64,000 nt of DNA from Enoplolaimus lenunculus (GCA_030248215.1 JASANG010002646.1:1-64000), one strand, 5' to 3'; shown: positions 11,381 through 24,140, numbered from the stretch's first letter. Notes: generated by a model from the letters alone, not told the origin. Numbers and translations: made by a program.

Positions 11381-11455
11381 GGTCAGTGTATAGAACAGAG
11401 CCGAAACAGTAGTATAAGCACATTGCTAAGCTTGCTTAAACCTAAGCCTAAGACT
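11381..11455 (-). mobile_element. Truncated subfamily C TTAGGC element
   Basis: GTGTATAGAACAGAGCCG followed by CCTAAG units; the other end is missing. Confidence 0.65.
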
Positions 11456-12042
11456 GAATATTGCTTTAAATTCATTAAAGTATGTAAATGGATTGTAATG
11501 ATCTGAATTTTGTCTAATTTTCACAAATGTGCCAAAATCATTGTTGAATCGATCTCGGGCATGGGCCAAAACAGAATGAGGTCGATCGGGATACAAGGGG
11601 CTACGCTCTGCAATAATGTCGAAATTTCTTAAAAATAATAAGTTGAGCACATTTTTTCGTTTAATATTCCTTACGAAATTTCAAATCAGCAGTTGTCAAA
11701 TAAAATTCGCTAAACCTTGTAAATGGTTTTCGAAAATATTTTTTGGGGCTGAGTCTTCAAAACTGAATTTGGTGGTTATTTGACGCTCGCAGACAAGACT
11801 TCGTTTAATTTCAACAAACATCAATCAATAAAGCTTTTAATAAGTCGAAAATTAAACGTTTTGTCGTCAACCCATTAGACGTAAACATCGGCTGATGTTC
11901 AAATGAAACCATATTGAAATGTGAGTAATTTTTAATTAATATTAAAAAAATACGGTATAAAGAACTTTAAGTTTCTTGTTAAAATAATTAATTTGATTTT
12001 AAAATACTCCAATCGTTCAACCTTTGAACTGTTAAGTATTCT
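11456..12042. other. No gene seen
   Basis: AT-rich sequence without recognisable exons, repeats or termini. Confidence 0.4.
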
Positions 12043-12243
12043 GGCCAATGTCAAGAACAGGGGCGGCACAGTATTATAAGCATAAACCTAAGCCTAATCC
12101 TTAGCCTAAGCGTAAAAACGAACATATTCTTAAGCCTAAGCCTGAGCCTAATTGTAAGCCAGGCAAAAAATTAGTCTAAACCTTAAGCTTACTCTATTTT
12201 AGTCCCAGAGGAACACGTTCCGCCCCTCATCTTTACATGGGCC
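12043..12243 (-). mobile_element. TTAGGC TIR element, subfamily A (inverted)
   Basis: GGCCAATGTCAAGAACAGGG to CATCTTTACATGGGCC. Flanks AGTATTCT and AGAATTCT match at 7 of 8 positions. Confidence 0.88.
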
Positions 12244-12879
12244 AGAATTCTTATGATCCTATAATTGAACTCGTCTAAGTATTGAAAAGGTCCTGAACCA
12301 ACGTGTAACTCTTTTACTTTCAAGGGGTTCTTATACACTTTCATCCTACATTTAATGTTAAGGCTTACACCTTTATGCAAACGTTAGCCGCTTAAGCATA
12401 GGTACGACTTTTCTTAAGCTTAAATTTAAGCATAAGTCAAGAATTAGAGATGCATTATACTATTAAAAATCTTTCAAGTATTCCGGCGCGTTCGTCTACA
12501 CTACGAAACTCTGCTTAGGATTGTCACTTAGTGCTATAGTCCTAAAACTCTTGGCCCCTTATTCTAATAGCCCGTTCAACGTAGGACGCCAGATATACTG
12601 CTACCACTCAACGCGGCGCCAATCTTTGCAACGGTATTTTAATTCGGGAAAAAATTGCCGAGATTTCGTACAAAGTAAGAAAATGGACCATAGGTATACT
12701 AGGTAGCTACTGTGAATTCACAGTGTTTCTTGTCAAAAAACCCAAACGCTTTTCAAACTCAGAGTGTACCAGCGGAGATAACTTTAGCTAATTTCGTAAG
12801 CCATTTTGACGCACCATCTTTCTAATTAAATCCACTTGACACTATTTATTCCTATAGCGACTGAAAAATATATTCTTTC

Positions 12880-13346
12880 GGCCCATGTTAAGGGGCGTCC
12901 AGGTTTTTGGTGCCCACCCCTTCCAAAAACAAAAAACTATACCCAAGCCCTCCACCCAGCCCACCCCTTTTTTCCCCCCCCCACCCCCTCTTTTTTCCCG
13001 TCCTTTTAATCCACATCCCCCCCTAACACTTTTCTCCACTCCTTACTCAATATCCACAACATTTACTCTTCTCCCCCTTTCTTTCTTTTTTTCTTCTCTA
13101 TTTTATTTATTTTCTTTCCCGTTCCAACTCCTCTTTTTATTTTTTGGGTTTTCATTACTTCCTCTAACGACTACACAAAACAACACAAAACAACCCCCCC
13201 CGGTCTATAAAAGAGTAGGTTTAGATTCAAGATTACTTTTTTCTGCTTAGGCTTAGGCTTAGGAACACATTTTTGCCACGCTTTAGGGCTTAGGCTTAGG
13301 CTTAGGAGTACGCTTTACTGTTACGCCCGTTAAAGTAACATTGGCC
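12880..13346 (+). mobile_element. TTAGGC TIR element, subfamily B, with internal pyrimidine tract
   Basis: The flanking 8-mer ATTCTTTC is exact on both sides (12872-12879, 13347-13354). The usual sequence between GGTG and GGTCTATAAAAGAG is split by about 285 bp of C/T-rich, homopolymer-rich sequence (about 12916-13200). That block encodes nothing credible and may be a sequencing or gap-filling artefact. Confidence 0.88.
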
Positions 13347-13505
13347 ATTCTTTCTGTCAAATGCTGGTACTGCTGCCGTGCAGGTAACTGGGAATTTGAC
13401 AATGAAAGGGATCTTCATTCCGATTAAGGATGCCTAAATTTTGCGTAAATCTTTTCGGAACATTTATTTTCTTAATCGGATTAAATTTTTCGAAAAATGC
13501 ATAAC

Positions 13506-13699
13506 AGTACTAGTACAAGCGCATTCCTAAGCCTACGGCCTAAGCATAATAACCTAAGCCTAAGCGTAAAACAATGAGCTTTTATACCTAAGCCTAAGCC
13601 AAAGCCTAAGCCTATGCAAATAAACTAGTCTAAAGCCTAAGATTAATCTATTCTCCACCCACAGGAAAATGTTCCGCCCTGATCTTTCCTCGGGCCAAT
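13506..13699 (-). mobile_element. TTAGGC TIR element, subfamily A (left end lost)
   Basis: CCTAAG arrays followed by AATGTTCCGCCCTGATC and CTCGGGCC. The left TIR is not recognisable. Confidence 0.7.
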
Positions 13700-14370
13700 T
13701 TTTCATTAAAAAACAGGCCTTTGCGGCTTGTCTTATTTTTTGTCGCCCGCCCCCTCTCGCTGGGGCCACGTTGTGACCCGTGGCTGTATTTAATGCTAAG
13801 GCTCTCATCCGTAAGTATTCAGAATATTAAGCATGTCACATCAAATAACCGAATAAAATGGTTGACATTTTGCAACCAAAAATGTGTATGGCGAATAATA
13901 AATCATTGGCAATAAAGGATGATCTGAAACTTGGCGCTGTTTTATGCAAAACCATAGTCAACACTAGCTGACCGATGATTGGTTCAGCGTTGGCTTAAAC
14001 GCTAAAAACAGGTATCAAAATCAGAATTTTTTGATTTAGTACTAAAATTGCGTTTGGCTTCTCGTTCGTTTCGCTAGAGTGTCCGTTATTCACTGTACCG
14101 TTCTTGATCAAACCGTCAATAATTATACTGGATTCGCCCACTGATTATTAATTATCTTAAGTGTCACTTGAATAAAGAAGTTATTGACAACGTTCGATGT
14201 TAATAGATTAATGAAAACACAATAGAATGTAGTTGAAAAAGAAAACAATTCTTGATACACTTGGTATTCAGGCATTCTTTCAATATAAAACGGCAAACTT
14301 TCAACATTGGAATGCAAAATATGCCAAAATTGTGAGAAGTTGATGATTTGCTGGTTTCAAATGCCCCAAA

Positions 14371-14622
14371 CACTATACATTTCAGTGAGTTGATTTTAAC
14401 TCAAAATGAGTTGAATCACTCAGTCTGAGTTAGGACTATCAGAACTCAAAATTGTGAGTTGATTCAATTCATTCTGAGTTAAACAACCAACTCACCCAGA
14501 GTCAACTACACTCAGAGTTAGAAGCAATTCAACTCAGAATGAGTTAATGTTTACTGATATTAATTCAGAAATAACCAACTCGCTAGTTGAATTGATTAAT
14601 CAACTCATTTGAATTTTCAGTG
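14371..14622. mobile_element. MITE, CACTGTAAATTC family
   Basis: Worn ends CACTATACATTTCAG and GAATTTTCAGTG around the family interior (AACTCAGAATGAGTTAATG, GATTAATCAACTCATT). Confidence 0.8.
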
Positions 14623-15054
14623 AATACACAACTTAGTTTTAGTTCTATCTCGATGTTACGCTTATCGCTGCGATTAAGGGACGTGGCCGTATGAATGTTT
14701 ACTGATCCACCACAATGCCAATATAACACCGAAAAATGTACACAATGACTACAACAAAACAAGTGTCCTAATTGCTGTATCCGGATCCGAGTTTCCTTCT
14801 GAAACTGTGCCTAAATTCTGGTTTAATCCAGACACTGGCTCATAAAATACCAATATTTCTCCAAGTCCTCAGAAAGCCGTGCAATCCTAACCCCGGTAGA
14901 ATTGCACCCAAATTTTGCCAAACTAACCCCGTTAGATTGGCTTACTCCGGGTAAAGAATACTGAAACTAACCCCGTTAGACTCACTAGACTTTTCCAAAA
15001 TTCCCCGTGCGTGCAATCATAGAAATACTTCAATTTTCTAAAAGGATTACGGTC
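14623..15054. other. No gene; degenerate local repeat
   Basis: 14880-14970 contains three diverged copies of a unit with AACCCCGTTAGA. Nothing else recognised. Confidence 0.4.
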
Positions 15055-15456
15055 AATATAAACATCAGAGGCGGAACGTTTTTCTCCGGACTATAATACA
15101 GTATTCAACTTAACACTGTAAATTCCAGTAAGGTGGTTTCCAATCCGAGCGAGGTTAAACCCGCAGGGCGGAAGAAGGACAAAAACAAACAATAATTCGA
15201 AGATATAATACTCCTTCTTATAAAAAAAAAAATATCCCCCCAAACAAACAAACCAAAGCAGAGAAAAAAGAAAAAAAAAAAAAAAAATAAAGTTTGCTGT
15301 TATTAACTCAGAAATAACTAACTTTCCGTCTGAGTTGATTAATTAACTCATAAGAATTTACAGTGAAGCTTTGGACCGTTTTTTCGCTCAGGCTTGGGCT
15401 TAGGCTTAGGAATATGCTTACACTACTGTTCCGCTCGAGTTCTTTCCGTTGACCGC
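15055..15456 (+). mobile_element. TTAGGC element (subfamily A) split by a MITE
   Basis: The left part (AACATCAGAGGCGGAACG and on) stops at about 15113. The right part resumes at 15366 with AGCTTTGGACC, TTAGGC units and GTTCCGCTCGAG. The MITE 15114-15365 lies between. Confidence 0.75.
15114..15365. mobile_element. MITE, CACTGTAAATTC family, nested, with low-complexity replacement
   Basis: Starts CACTGTAAATTCCAGT and ends AATTTACAGTG. About 15140-15293 is not family sequence but A-rich and homopolymer-rich DNA, similar in character to the odd blocks at 12.9 and 32.2 kb. Confidence 0.7.
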
Positions 15457-15665
15457 TACTTTTATATCTAACCTCAGGTTTCGATACCACGAATCAAATT
15501 AAATAAACATTAAAGCTTTGTTTTGAAATACATTTCGTTCTACGCGTTTCAACTACGAGTTGAAACTGATTGAACCAGAAAAAATCTCGGTTTCAAACAT
15601 CTGTGGCCGCCAAAAACTCAAAAAATGTTGAACAATTGCAATCGAACATATCACCAATATGCTTA

Positions 15666-15875
15666 ACACTGTATAATATATTTATTAAATAAAAAGAGAA
15701 TAGGTCCAGAACTAGGAATCTGAATTGATTCAACACATTCTGAGTTTATTTGGCAACTCATCCAGAATTAAATCAACTAACAGTGAGTTAATATCTACTG
15801 TTATTAACTCAGAAATAGCCAGAAAAAAGTAATTCTCTCTCTGAATTGACTAATCAACTCATTAAAATTACAGTG
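15666..15875. mobile_element. MITE, CACTGTAAATTC family (diverged)
   Basis: Left end CACTGTATAATAT is uncertain; right end AAAATTACAGTG is clear. The interior holds GAATTGATTCAAC and AACTCAGAAATAGCC. Confidence 0.65.
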
Positions 15876-16066
15876 CAGGAACAAAACCATCTTTAACACG
15901 AAATACACTGGCGAAGGTCAAACTAACCCCATCCAAGCCACAAGACTCTAGGAATAGAACCGAAATTTTTGCACTAAGGTTTAGACCTCAACTTCCCAGT
16001 TTTATCGCTCTTTTTTTGTTAGCGTTTTTATCTCACCCCGCCGCCAAAAATCACTGTATACGCCTT

Positions 16067-16219
16067 CACTGTAAATTCCAGTGAGTTGAATTAAACCCAG
16101 AATGAGTTGAATCACTCAGTCTGAATTCGGAGTATCAGAACTCAGAATTCTGAGTCGATTCAACTCATTCTGATTTAATTAATTAACTGAGAAGATTAAA
16201 CTCATTGGAATTTACAGTA
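16067..16219. mobile_element. MITE, CACTGTAAATTC family, internally deleted
   Basis: CACTGTAAATTCCAGTGAG to GGAATTTACAGTA; only about 150 bp, so the middle is missing. Confidence 0.8.
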
Positions 16220-16358
16220 TTGGTATGTGAGACTAAGTACTAAGGTAATTTATACTCTAAATATTAATAAAATTACAATTTGTGAAAACATTAGTATAAA
16301 AAGCCTACAGGCAGCATTATGAAGTTCAAAACAACAACGTTCTGATACTTTGAATGTT

Positions 16359-17268
16359 CACTGTAAATTTTAGTGAGTTGATTTTAACTCAGAAAAAGTT
16401 GAATAACTCAGTCTGAGTTAGGACTATCAGAACTCAGTTTTTCGATTGATTCCATTTATTCTATGCGGTGTTCACGTCATAACCGGGGCAGGCGGGACAC
16501 GGTTTGTCCGATGTTGATTATTCGGGCTCTTATATCGGGTCAACAGACTAAACTAGAATTTCATATGACATTAGCTTACAAACCACCGCTCTTAACTGAT
16601 CAATGTGTACAAGGGACGCTATGTCACGTGATACTGTGGGACATTGATGCAAAATGTCAAATGATACTTATTCCAAAATTTCAACGAATATCATTATGAT
16701 ACTCAGCGGGACAGTGTCGCCTTTCTGTACAAATAAATGAATGAAAAGTTGGACGGTGGCGGCACAAATGTGCTTTAAATACCAAATACACGCCTGCAAA
16801 TCGTTTCCGACACAAAATCGCTTAAAACGCAGCTTCATAATATAAAAATTTAATTTTTAAATTCAAGTATATGTTCAACAGGACAATTTGGGTATATTAC
16901 ATCAAGTATGTAGACATTTGAAAATATATCATATGATATTCGCAGACAATACGTCGAATATCATATGATACTAAAGGACAGAAGGGGACCTACACATGTT
17001 AGCAGACAAATACGAGATTTTGAATACCATATAGGGTGTATATGCAGACAAAATGTTACCCAATAGTCTAACAGGGACAAAACGTGTCCCAAGCTTCCCG
17101 GTTATAACGTGAACCCCGCATGAGTTAATTAACCAACTCATCCGAGGCAGCTCAACTCAGAGTGAGAATCAACTCAACTCAGAGTTGAGTTAATGTTTAC
17201 TGATATTAATTCAGAAATAACCCACTCGCTAACTGAATTGATTAATCAACTCATTAGAATTTACAGTG
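16359..17268. mobile_element. MITE, CACTGTAAATTC family, interrupted
   Basis: CACTGTAAATTTTAGTGAG at the left and GAATTTACAGTG at the right. The family sequence breaks at TTTATTCT (16462) and resumes at GAGTTAATTAACC (17122), with another element between. Confidence 0.88.
16463..17121 (+). mobile_element. TIR element, TTCACGTTATAACCGGG family, nested in a MITE
   Basis: ATGCGGTGTTCACG at one end and CGTGAACCCCGCAT at the other, 659 bp. Same interior as 4602-5240, including the repeated TATCATATGATA palindromes. Confidence 0.88.
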
Positions 17269-17439
17269 TTGTTTTGTGTTTAATTTTGAAAAAAGTGACA
17301 TTTCGTGCGCCAATAAAAAGAGCCGACAGCCATCATTGGTGGAATGTTTCCATTAGCATGAATATCTAAACCCCTCTATAGAGTCACAAGTGGTAGGGTT
17401 ATGGTAATGTCTGCAGTGAGAAACATCGACATCACAACA

Positions 17440-17950
17440 ATTCGCAACCAGAAATGTCGTCGCCCGACAAGTTGCAATCTGAAATTTCATCAACTCGACA
17501 ATTTGTCGCCAATCATGCTTAGGTTTTAGGCGTAGGATTACGCTTAGGATTACGCTTAGATTTATTCATAGTCATTACGACACTGCTGGGCGACAAGTTG
17601 TCAGGCGGCGAATTGCCGTCGATTCTCGTCTTACACGCTCAGGAAAGAATTCGACGACCAGATAAATTGTAACCCGGTCTATACTTAGATGGTGTGGCCA
17701 ATGTAAAGAACAGTTGGCAGAACAGTATTATAAGCATATTCGTAAGCCTAAGCATAATCCTAAGCCTAGGCCTAAGAGTAAGAATGAGCATATGCCTAAG
17801 CCTAAGCCTAAGCCAAGCAAAATATTAGTCTAAAGCTTAAGCTTACTCTTTTCTAGTCCCACAGAAAAACGTTCCACCCTTGATCTTTACATGGGCCGAT
17901 GTCGTCGAAATGTCGGCGCCGGGTCGACGAATAGTCACAGCGACAAGTTA
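17440..17950. repeat. GTCG/CGAC-rich repeat (GACAAGTTGTC family) with nested TTAGGC element
   Basis: Variants of GGCGACAAGTTGTC occur before and after the element at 17696-17897. Related sequence at 28700-28925 has expanded into a 15-bp minisatellite. Confidence 0.55.
17696..17897 (-). mobile_element. TTAGGC TIR element, subfamily A (inverted)
   Basis: GGCCAATGTAAAGAACAG to CTTGATCTTTACATGGGCC. Flanks GATGGTGT and GATGTCGT match at 6 of 8 positions. Confidence 0.88.
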
Positions 17951-17954
17951 CCTG

Positions 17955-18088
17955 GGGTAACTATTGTCGTAAATCCAGTCAATGCCGTGCGACACTGGGA
18001 TGGTTTGGATTCGACTAAATTTCCCACATCCCAATCAATTTTAAAAATCAGTCTCAGTGAAGACGACATCAACCGCCTTGGGGAATGA
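17955..18088 (+). CDS. Possible terminal exon, unidentified
   Basis: An open frame ends in TGA at 18086-18088 and includes PGVTIVVNPVNAVRHWDGL and ILKISLSEDDINRLGE, which reads more like protein than most frames nearby. A candidate acceptor is the CACAG or CAAG just upstream, inside the GTCG-rich repeat. No upstream exon was found and no family is recognised. Confidence 0.25.
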
Positions 18089-19489
18089 TTTTTGCCCTCA
18101 AATTAAAGGTAATTTTTGAGTCATTTTACATCCATTATTTAAGCGTTCCATATAGCTCATATGGTGAGCAAGGTACTAGCAAAAAACACTGTTCGTCTCT
18201 ACTCTATGCTTTTAAGCTGTAAAGGCACCCAAAAGCCTACTTTATGGAATGTTGTTGATATTTGTGTCGGTAAATTTTATCATTTTCGTACCGGTGTCTC
18301 AGTTTTTGTGTGTCTTTAGTCTTCAAACCGCAGTGGGGTTTTTTGATGTGTTGTTATTATTATTTTTTGTGTTCGTATTTATGTTTTTCTGACACTTTAG
18401 TGTATACATTGAAAATGTAAATATATTCATTTTTGTGGTAGGAAATTGGTCCAACGGGAAGTGTGAGGTTGTATTTTTTGTGCTGTTTCGTCATTGCTGT
18501 TTCGATAGCAAACTGTTTATTTATGCTACCGCCGGATGTGAACCCGAGCCGTAGCCAACACCGGATGTGAACCGGAGTTAAGCAGTCAAAATGATGTTGA
18601 GTTTAGCTAATTTTTTTGTAATAATTTGCAATGTTTTGTTGACAATTTGTTTTAAGGTTTTTTTAAAATTACGGCAGTTAAAGCGTCAAAATTTGCTCCA
18701 AGTGTCATTTACGAGAATACTCATAAGTTTATAAAACACAATTCTGTTCCGGCAAAAAATTAGTCTAAAACTTTAAGCTTACCGTATTGCAGTCCCGCAG
18801 AAAAACGTTCCGCCCCTGATCTTATACGCCTTCGTTCCAGACGACCATGGATGCAATAGATGCTGTTCCACTGCAATTTCAACTTATCTCCGCTACAAAG
18901 ATTGATAACAGCAGGTATAGCATAGCCACTGGCGGATGATCCAGACGTGGGAGGGGGGTGCGAGGCGGCGTACGCCCCCGTCAGAAACTTCTATGTTAAA
19001 ATGGATTAGATGCCTACCATATAATTTTTTACAATTTTTCCCGCACAATTATTTCCATTAAAGACTACGCCACGTTGAATGAAATTTTATGAAAAACTAA
19101 ATAATTAATAAGTAAATTCCATTCCAGACTACGGTAATTATAGTGTGTAGTACGTACTGCTATTTGTCAATAACTTTGGTCTTTTTCGATTTAAAATGTT
19201 ATTCTGTTCAAAAATTATCCCAGTTTTTGTTGTACTCGATCAGTCCTATTTTGAACAAGTTTTCCGGCCTACAACTTTACGAGGTCACTTGATTGAAAAC
19301 CTCTCGCTTACTGGTAATAGGTGCTATACGCATTTGAGAATATGGACGTTAACACGAATCGCTGGTAATTTGGGTTTTCTGTCCAGAAATATGGCTTCTA
19401 ACAGCTCACTGCAGCTGTAAACTTTAACTGTCTTCTGAACGTCATATTTGTTTCAATTTGAAAGAATAATATTTTTTGTTAAAATTTTC
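18089..19489. other. No gene; transposon fragments
   Basis: 18744-18826 is the end of an inverted subfamily A TTAGGC element (GTTCCGCCCCTGATC). 18929-19090 starts CACTGGCGGATGATCCAG and is a truncated relative of the hAT-like MITE at 10022-10336. The remainder shows nothing. Confidence 0.5.
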
Positions 19490-19697
19490 CGCCCTTGTAA
19501 ACATCAGTGGCGGAACGTTTTTCTGTGAGACTGCAATAGAGTAAGGTTAAGCTTTGGGCTTATTTTTTTGCTTGGCTTAAGCTTAGGCTTAGGCTTAGGA
19601 AGATGCTCGTTCTGACCCTTAGGCGTAGGCATAGGCTTAAGCTTACACTTAGGAATATGCTTATAATACTGTTACGTCCCTGTTGTTTACATTGGCC
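19490..19697 (+). mobile_element. TTAGGC TIR element, subfamily A, exact target duplication
   Basis: AAATTTTC on both sides (19482-19489, 19698-19705). Worn left TIR CGCCCTTGTAAACATCAG; right TIR GTTGTTTACATTGGCC. Confidence 0.9.
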
Positions 19698-19705
19698 AAA
19701 TTTTC

Positions 19706-21955
19706 AAATATTAATTGCAAACTGTTTCAAAATCAGCGAAATTTTAGCCATTCCAACTCCCGCAACGTGTGTGTTTGTATTACTTATCAGCTGCCTTTGA
19801 TCTGTTACCATCACTTTTATTGCTGTTCGAAGCTTTCTTGACCGGGGGGGTATACTTGTTTAACGATAGGGGGGTATATCACCCTGAAATTTATACAAAA
19901 CTCAAAAACACACTTTCACATGCTGGAGTATAAATTGCAGATGCCAATGTTTGTTTTTGCTTGCTACTCTCGATCACAAAAAAAAAAGTGTTTAAACGTG
20001 GTGGTTATCTCCTCGCGAAATGAAATTACGGCTGCGCTCCTGTTTTTGACGGCTTCAGTAGCGGTTGGTACCAAACGGTGAGACCCCCACCCGCGACGAT
20101 TTACCACAACCGGATACCAGTGTGCGTGTTCAGTGATAAGAAACCAGACAAAACAGCTGCGGGTGCTTATAACCATCCCAGCATATTTAGAAGCGGGGGG
20201 GCGAATATTTTTGACGACTCGTGTCAATTAATTGTCAATTATTTACACGGAGCAAACGGCCAAAGGTGCCAAATGATCAATTAATTTTCTTGACAAATTT
20301 TGACATCTCGGCCATTTAGCTGGAGCGTATTTTCCACCAGCTACTGGGGTACATAAACTCGTATCCTGCCAATTATGTTAATGATGGGACGTTCAAACGT
20401 CACGAAAACATTCGTTTCGAATAACGCTGCATGTGTCTCCAAAACTTTTACACGATATACCTAATGTTTCCAGTGGGTTTGGCACCTTACCCCCTTAATT
20501 TAAGCAAACCTTGCGGTGTGTTACCTTGCATCTAGAAACACCTTCAATTTTAAGCATTCTTTTCCATTATTTTAACCTAAAATGCCAGTGCCGTTTTCTG
20601 GTTTTAACTGGCAAAACAAGCATCAGTTTGGGTTCACATATTTTTCCCTGTCACCCGAGTTGTACATATGAGAGCGGTCTTGTTTTGTCTCACAGGGTTG
20701 AAACTTGTCATTTATTTTAGTCAGCATCTGAACTGAACGATGAGTTATGTTTTGAACGCGTGTCGAATTCGGTGCATTTCGATATATGACGAGCAAACGG
20801 ATGTAAGCTAACAATTTTCATTGCAGGAATTTTGACCCCCACATGACTGATATCGTCGGTCCTTTGTTCGCTGTGTACCTGTAAAATGTAACCTTGCACC
20901 AGTAATTTTGCTCGACTTATGACGTATTATGTGTATGAAGATTTTATCACGAGTCCAAATTATTAATATCTATAGTTGGTTTTATGGCTATTCAAGACTA
21001 TTTCTGATATACAAATATATAATATATAAATATAATATATATAATATATACATATATTAATATATACTTCATATTGTATGTATTCAAGACCATTTTTGAT
21101 GCACAAAGATATATAAAATAAATAAATAAATATATTATATATAAATATATGTAAATATATATATTTATTTATTTATTTGTTTATTTATGATCTCACTGCC
21201 ACTTAACATTCTCGCCTTTTAAAATGAGCTAAAATTTAATAAAAATTTAAAACTTCAAAGGATTTTATAACATTTTTTATGTCATGGTTTAATTGACAAA
21301 TTTCTCAAATATATGTCCCAAATTGTTTTGTCGTAAGTCATTTTTGACAGTCGATGTGTTACAAACAATCAGGTTATTACGCAATTGGCGCCATTTTATA
21401 GGGGCGCGTCCGGGACAGAAGAGCGAAGAGACTGAAAGGCTTTAGCACAAGCTTAGCGGGCACTCACGCATAATTGACATCGGTGCCACAAACAATTTGG
21501 TGACTATAATATACGTAATATTTTCGGTTGTTAATCGTGGTGCGATGATATGGTGTTGGTTTTAGACCCAAACCTTTTTTGGCAAAATGCACGCAATTTC
21601 ATAAAATTGCAATTTTAACCAAATTTGCGTTATTTAAACCATTGGTTTCAACTAACGATGGATTCGGTGTGGTTACGAAACGCAAGGCAAAAACAGTTGG
21701 ATGTCAAAAAAAGATTCCGGTTCGTTACGTGGGCAGGAAAAAATGGTTTCCTAATAATCAGTGGTGGACCGAAGATTTCTGACAGGAAACGATACTTTTT
21801 GTGGTTTTGAAACAGCTTTGAAGTGCGTTTTGTAGTCAGATTTTGTTTCAGATATTTTGTGATTATTCAATTGCGCTAAAAACGTAATGTGTTTGAGCAG
21901 TAACCATCGCTGTGTATTTCGGTTATTTGGCTAGAAACTTTATTGCAAGCTTCAG
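19706..21955. other. No gene called; AT-rich microsatellite at 20994-21190
   Basis: 20994-21190 is TATATAAATA-type simple sequence with an inverted ATTTATTTATTT end. Open frames of 60-87 residues elsewhere show no splice structure or similarity that I recognise. Confidence 0.4.
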
Positions 21956-22060
21956 ATGAATCGTAGACATCGCAAAGTTTTCAACCAGATGGACGCTGTA
22001 AATTACAGGCCCATGGATTCGGAGAAGTTTTTCGTTTCGTGGTCCGGAGCGACAGCCTAA
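21956..22060 (+). CDS. Weak candidate for the first exon of the SLC35F gene
   Basis: The ATG at 21956 opens 34 residues (MNRRHRKVFNQMDAVNYRPM, then DSEKFFVSW). A basic, hydrophilic start followed by EKFF is what precedes the first membrane segment in SLC35F proteins. A phase-compatible donor would be the non-ideal GTGGTC after FFVS. I cannot confirm it; the true first exon may lie elsewhere in 18-24 kb. Confidence 0.2.
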   Translation: MNRRHRKVFNQMDAVNYRPMDSEKFFVSWSGATA

Positions 22061-22170
22061 AGCAGGGATAATGTGGGTATACACGGTGTAGCTTGTGTAT
22101 GTGCAGAGTGTGTAATGTTAAGACACATACATACTCGTGTACATATAGCACCAGAGGAAAATATGATATC

Positions 22171-22242
22171 GGCCGCGTGGTGTAATGGATAGCGCGCTTG
22201 ACTCGCGAGCTAGAGATCCGAGGTTCGATTCCCTGCGTGTCG
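22171..22242 (+). pseudogene. tRNA-like sequence (Arg-type degenerate tRNA or SINE head)
   Basis: It follows the layout of an arginine tRNA (GGCCGCGTGG start, TAATGGATAG D loop, GAGGTTCGATTCC B box). The acceptor and anticodon stems each carry two or more mismatches and the anticodon loop reads CTCGCGA. A 7-bp inverted repeat GATATCG/CGATATC brackets it. Best read as a tRNA pseudogene or the head of a tRNA-derived SINE. Confidence 0.5.
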
Positions 22243-24140
22243 ATATCTTTCCGAGAAATTCAGGTGAAAAACCATGTATATTCGCAGTACTTCAAGGAAA
22301 CTGGTCGTCCCGACCGTGCAGTTCTGACAAACGCTCCCGAGATGACTGTGGATGCATTCACCATCCACCCGGACCCGCCACTGTTAAAAATTTAAAATCA
22401 TTGAACTTTTGAGCCTTTCACAAAACCAAATTTCAAAGGTTAACGTCAACTAAAAACAATAAAATTTCCTCAGGGTACGGTTCCTTTTGGGACGGGGGCC
22501 ATCAGACAGGGGATATAGGGATGGCTTTGCCAGTCCTGTTTAACGGCTCATAAACCAACTCAAACAGAAATCACTACCGTAGAGCATTTTAGAAAAATAT
22601 CTAAAATACTAAATTAGTACGTATAATAATGTAGTTGATATTTGAATATTTTGATCACATTGAAGTATCAGCCTTGTGCAATTGATTTGTCGGCATTGCG
22701 TTCTTTGTCTCAGTGATGACGATATATACAGAAGAAACAGTGGACACTATTGACTGTGTTGAAACGTTCAAAAATCACCGATTAACGTAAATACTTTTCC
22801 GTCAATTTTCAAATTTATTCAACTCTTACGCGAACGTAGTGAAAAATACCTGTTTGCCGAACAATTAATTTTCAGTCAAATTTGAACTGAAAATACAACC
22901 GTCCGGTCGTTTTTCCAGCATTTGTCAACAAATTTGTTCACACGTAGTAATTGACTGCTCAACGCAATTAATTACTACGAGTTTAACAAGTTTGTTGACA
23001 AATAATTTAAAAAGAATTTTATTACTGAAAAATTTGTGAAATGTAACTAAATGCATAACCACCATACGCTGTGTTTTTAAATTATTTGTCAACAAAATTC
23101 CGTTAAAAAGTGTAGTAATTACCCCATTCAACGAATGCACTTAACTGCAACTTTGACAAAATTCGGCGTGAATTTGATGTAAATTGCAATAGCGCAATTA
23201 CACCCAGTTATTAATTCGAAAAAAAATTCCTAAAAAGCTCAAATTTAAAGTTTTGAAGCTTCGAAATTATCAACACCAGAAAAATTTGGTGAAAAAATAC
23301 CGGATTTGGCTGCCGGAACCGCAAATTCACCTGCTTTCGGAAGGCAACAAGTGTGATATATATATATATATGTATGTATATATACTATATTGATATATCT
23401 TTCTAGAGTTTTATATAGAGACTGGAACAGGGACACTTATACAAGTTTTAGAATCAAACGGTGTTGGTTTGTAGAATTCAAAACAAGCTTATTCGCTCGA
23501 TACGTTCGCTCACAATAATAAGCTGGATTAATCAGGTGACACTGTTCAAAAATACAATTTATCTTCCTAAAATCACATCTTACGTAGTACCCTTTACAAT
23601 TTCGATTCGGACTCGTATCCAAAGGGCGGCAACCAGCGGTTGGGCTCGACGCCCCTGCAAGAATTCCCTTTAGATAATTTTTTGCTTGTAAGTCATCGAA
23701 AACGTTTGTACACCCCTTTTGAAAATTGTGTAGTTCTCTCTATCAACGTGACCTGGCTAGGGGCCTGTTGATTACACCCATGCGCACATACTTTGATATA
23801 TTTTGGAAACTACACTGCAAAAAATAATGAGTCAAATTGACTGTATCCGAAATAGGCTTTTCCTGACTACACAAAATGAGCCGAATTCGATTCCGCCAGA
23901 GTCAAACTGAGTCGAATTTGACTCTGGCGGAATCGAATTTTGACTCACCATTTTTTGCAGTGTAGGCACGGATAAAAGTGTCAAGAATTAGTAACAACGG
24001 TAACTCAAGTCCTATGGGACTTGTATTTTATTGGAAAAGCATAAAATTCAAGCTTAAAACCTGCTTAGCAGACTAACGCCGTAACAGCATAGCAACGGCG
24101 CCTGAACGTCTGCCTGCGTACAATTTTTTTGTTGTTTCAG
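22243..24140. other. No gene called; one MITE (23813-23962) and a TA microsatellite
   Basis: A (TA)n run lies at about 23357-23400. The inverted-repeat-like ATAATTTAAAAA/TTTTTAAATTAT and TTGTCAACAAA motifs at 22920-23100 suggest a worn TIR element. Confidence 0.4.
23813..23962. mobile_element. MITE, CACTGCAAAAAATGG family
   Basis: CACTGCAAAAAATAATGAGTC to GACTCACCATTTTTTGCAGTG ends, about 150 bp, with TA on both sides. The interior is an inverted pair of GTCAAATTCGACTC-type motifs. Relatives: 34819-35474 and 61803-61999. Confidence 0.88.

Noticed and set aside
12885-13250. 121-residue frame rich in Phe, Pro and Leu
   Set aside because: Translation of a pyrimidine-rich block inside a transposon, likely artefactual.
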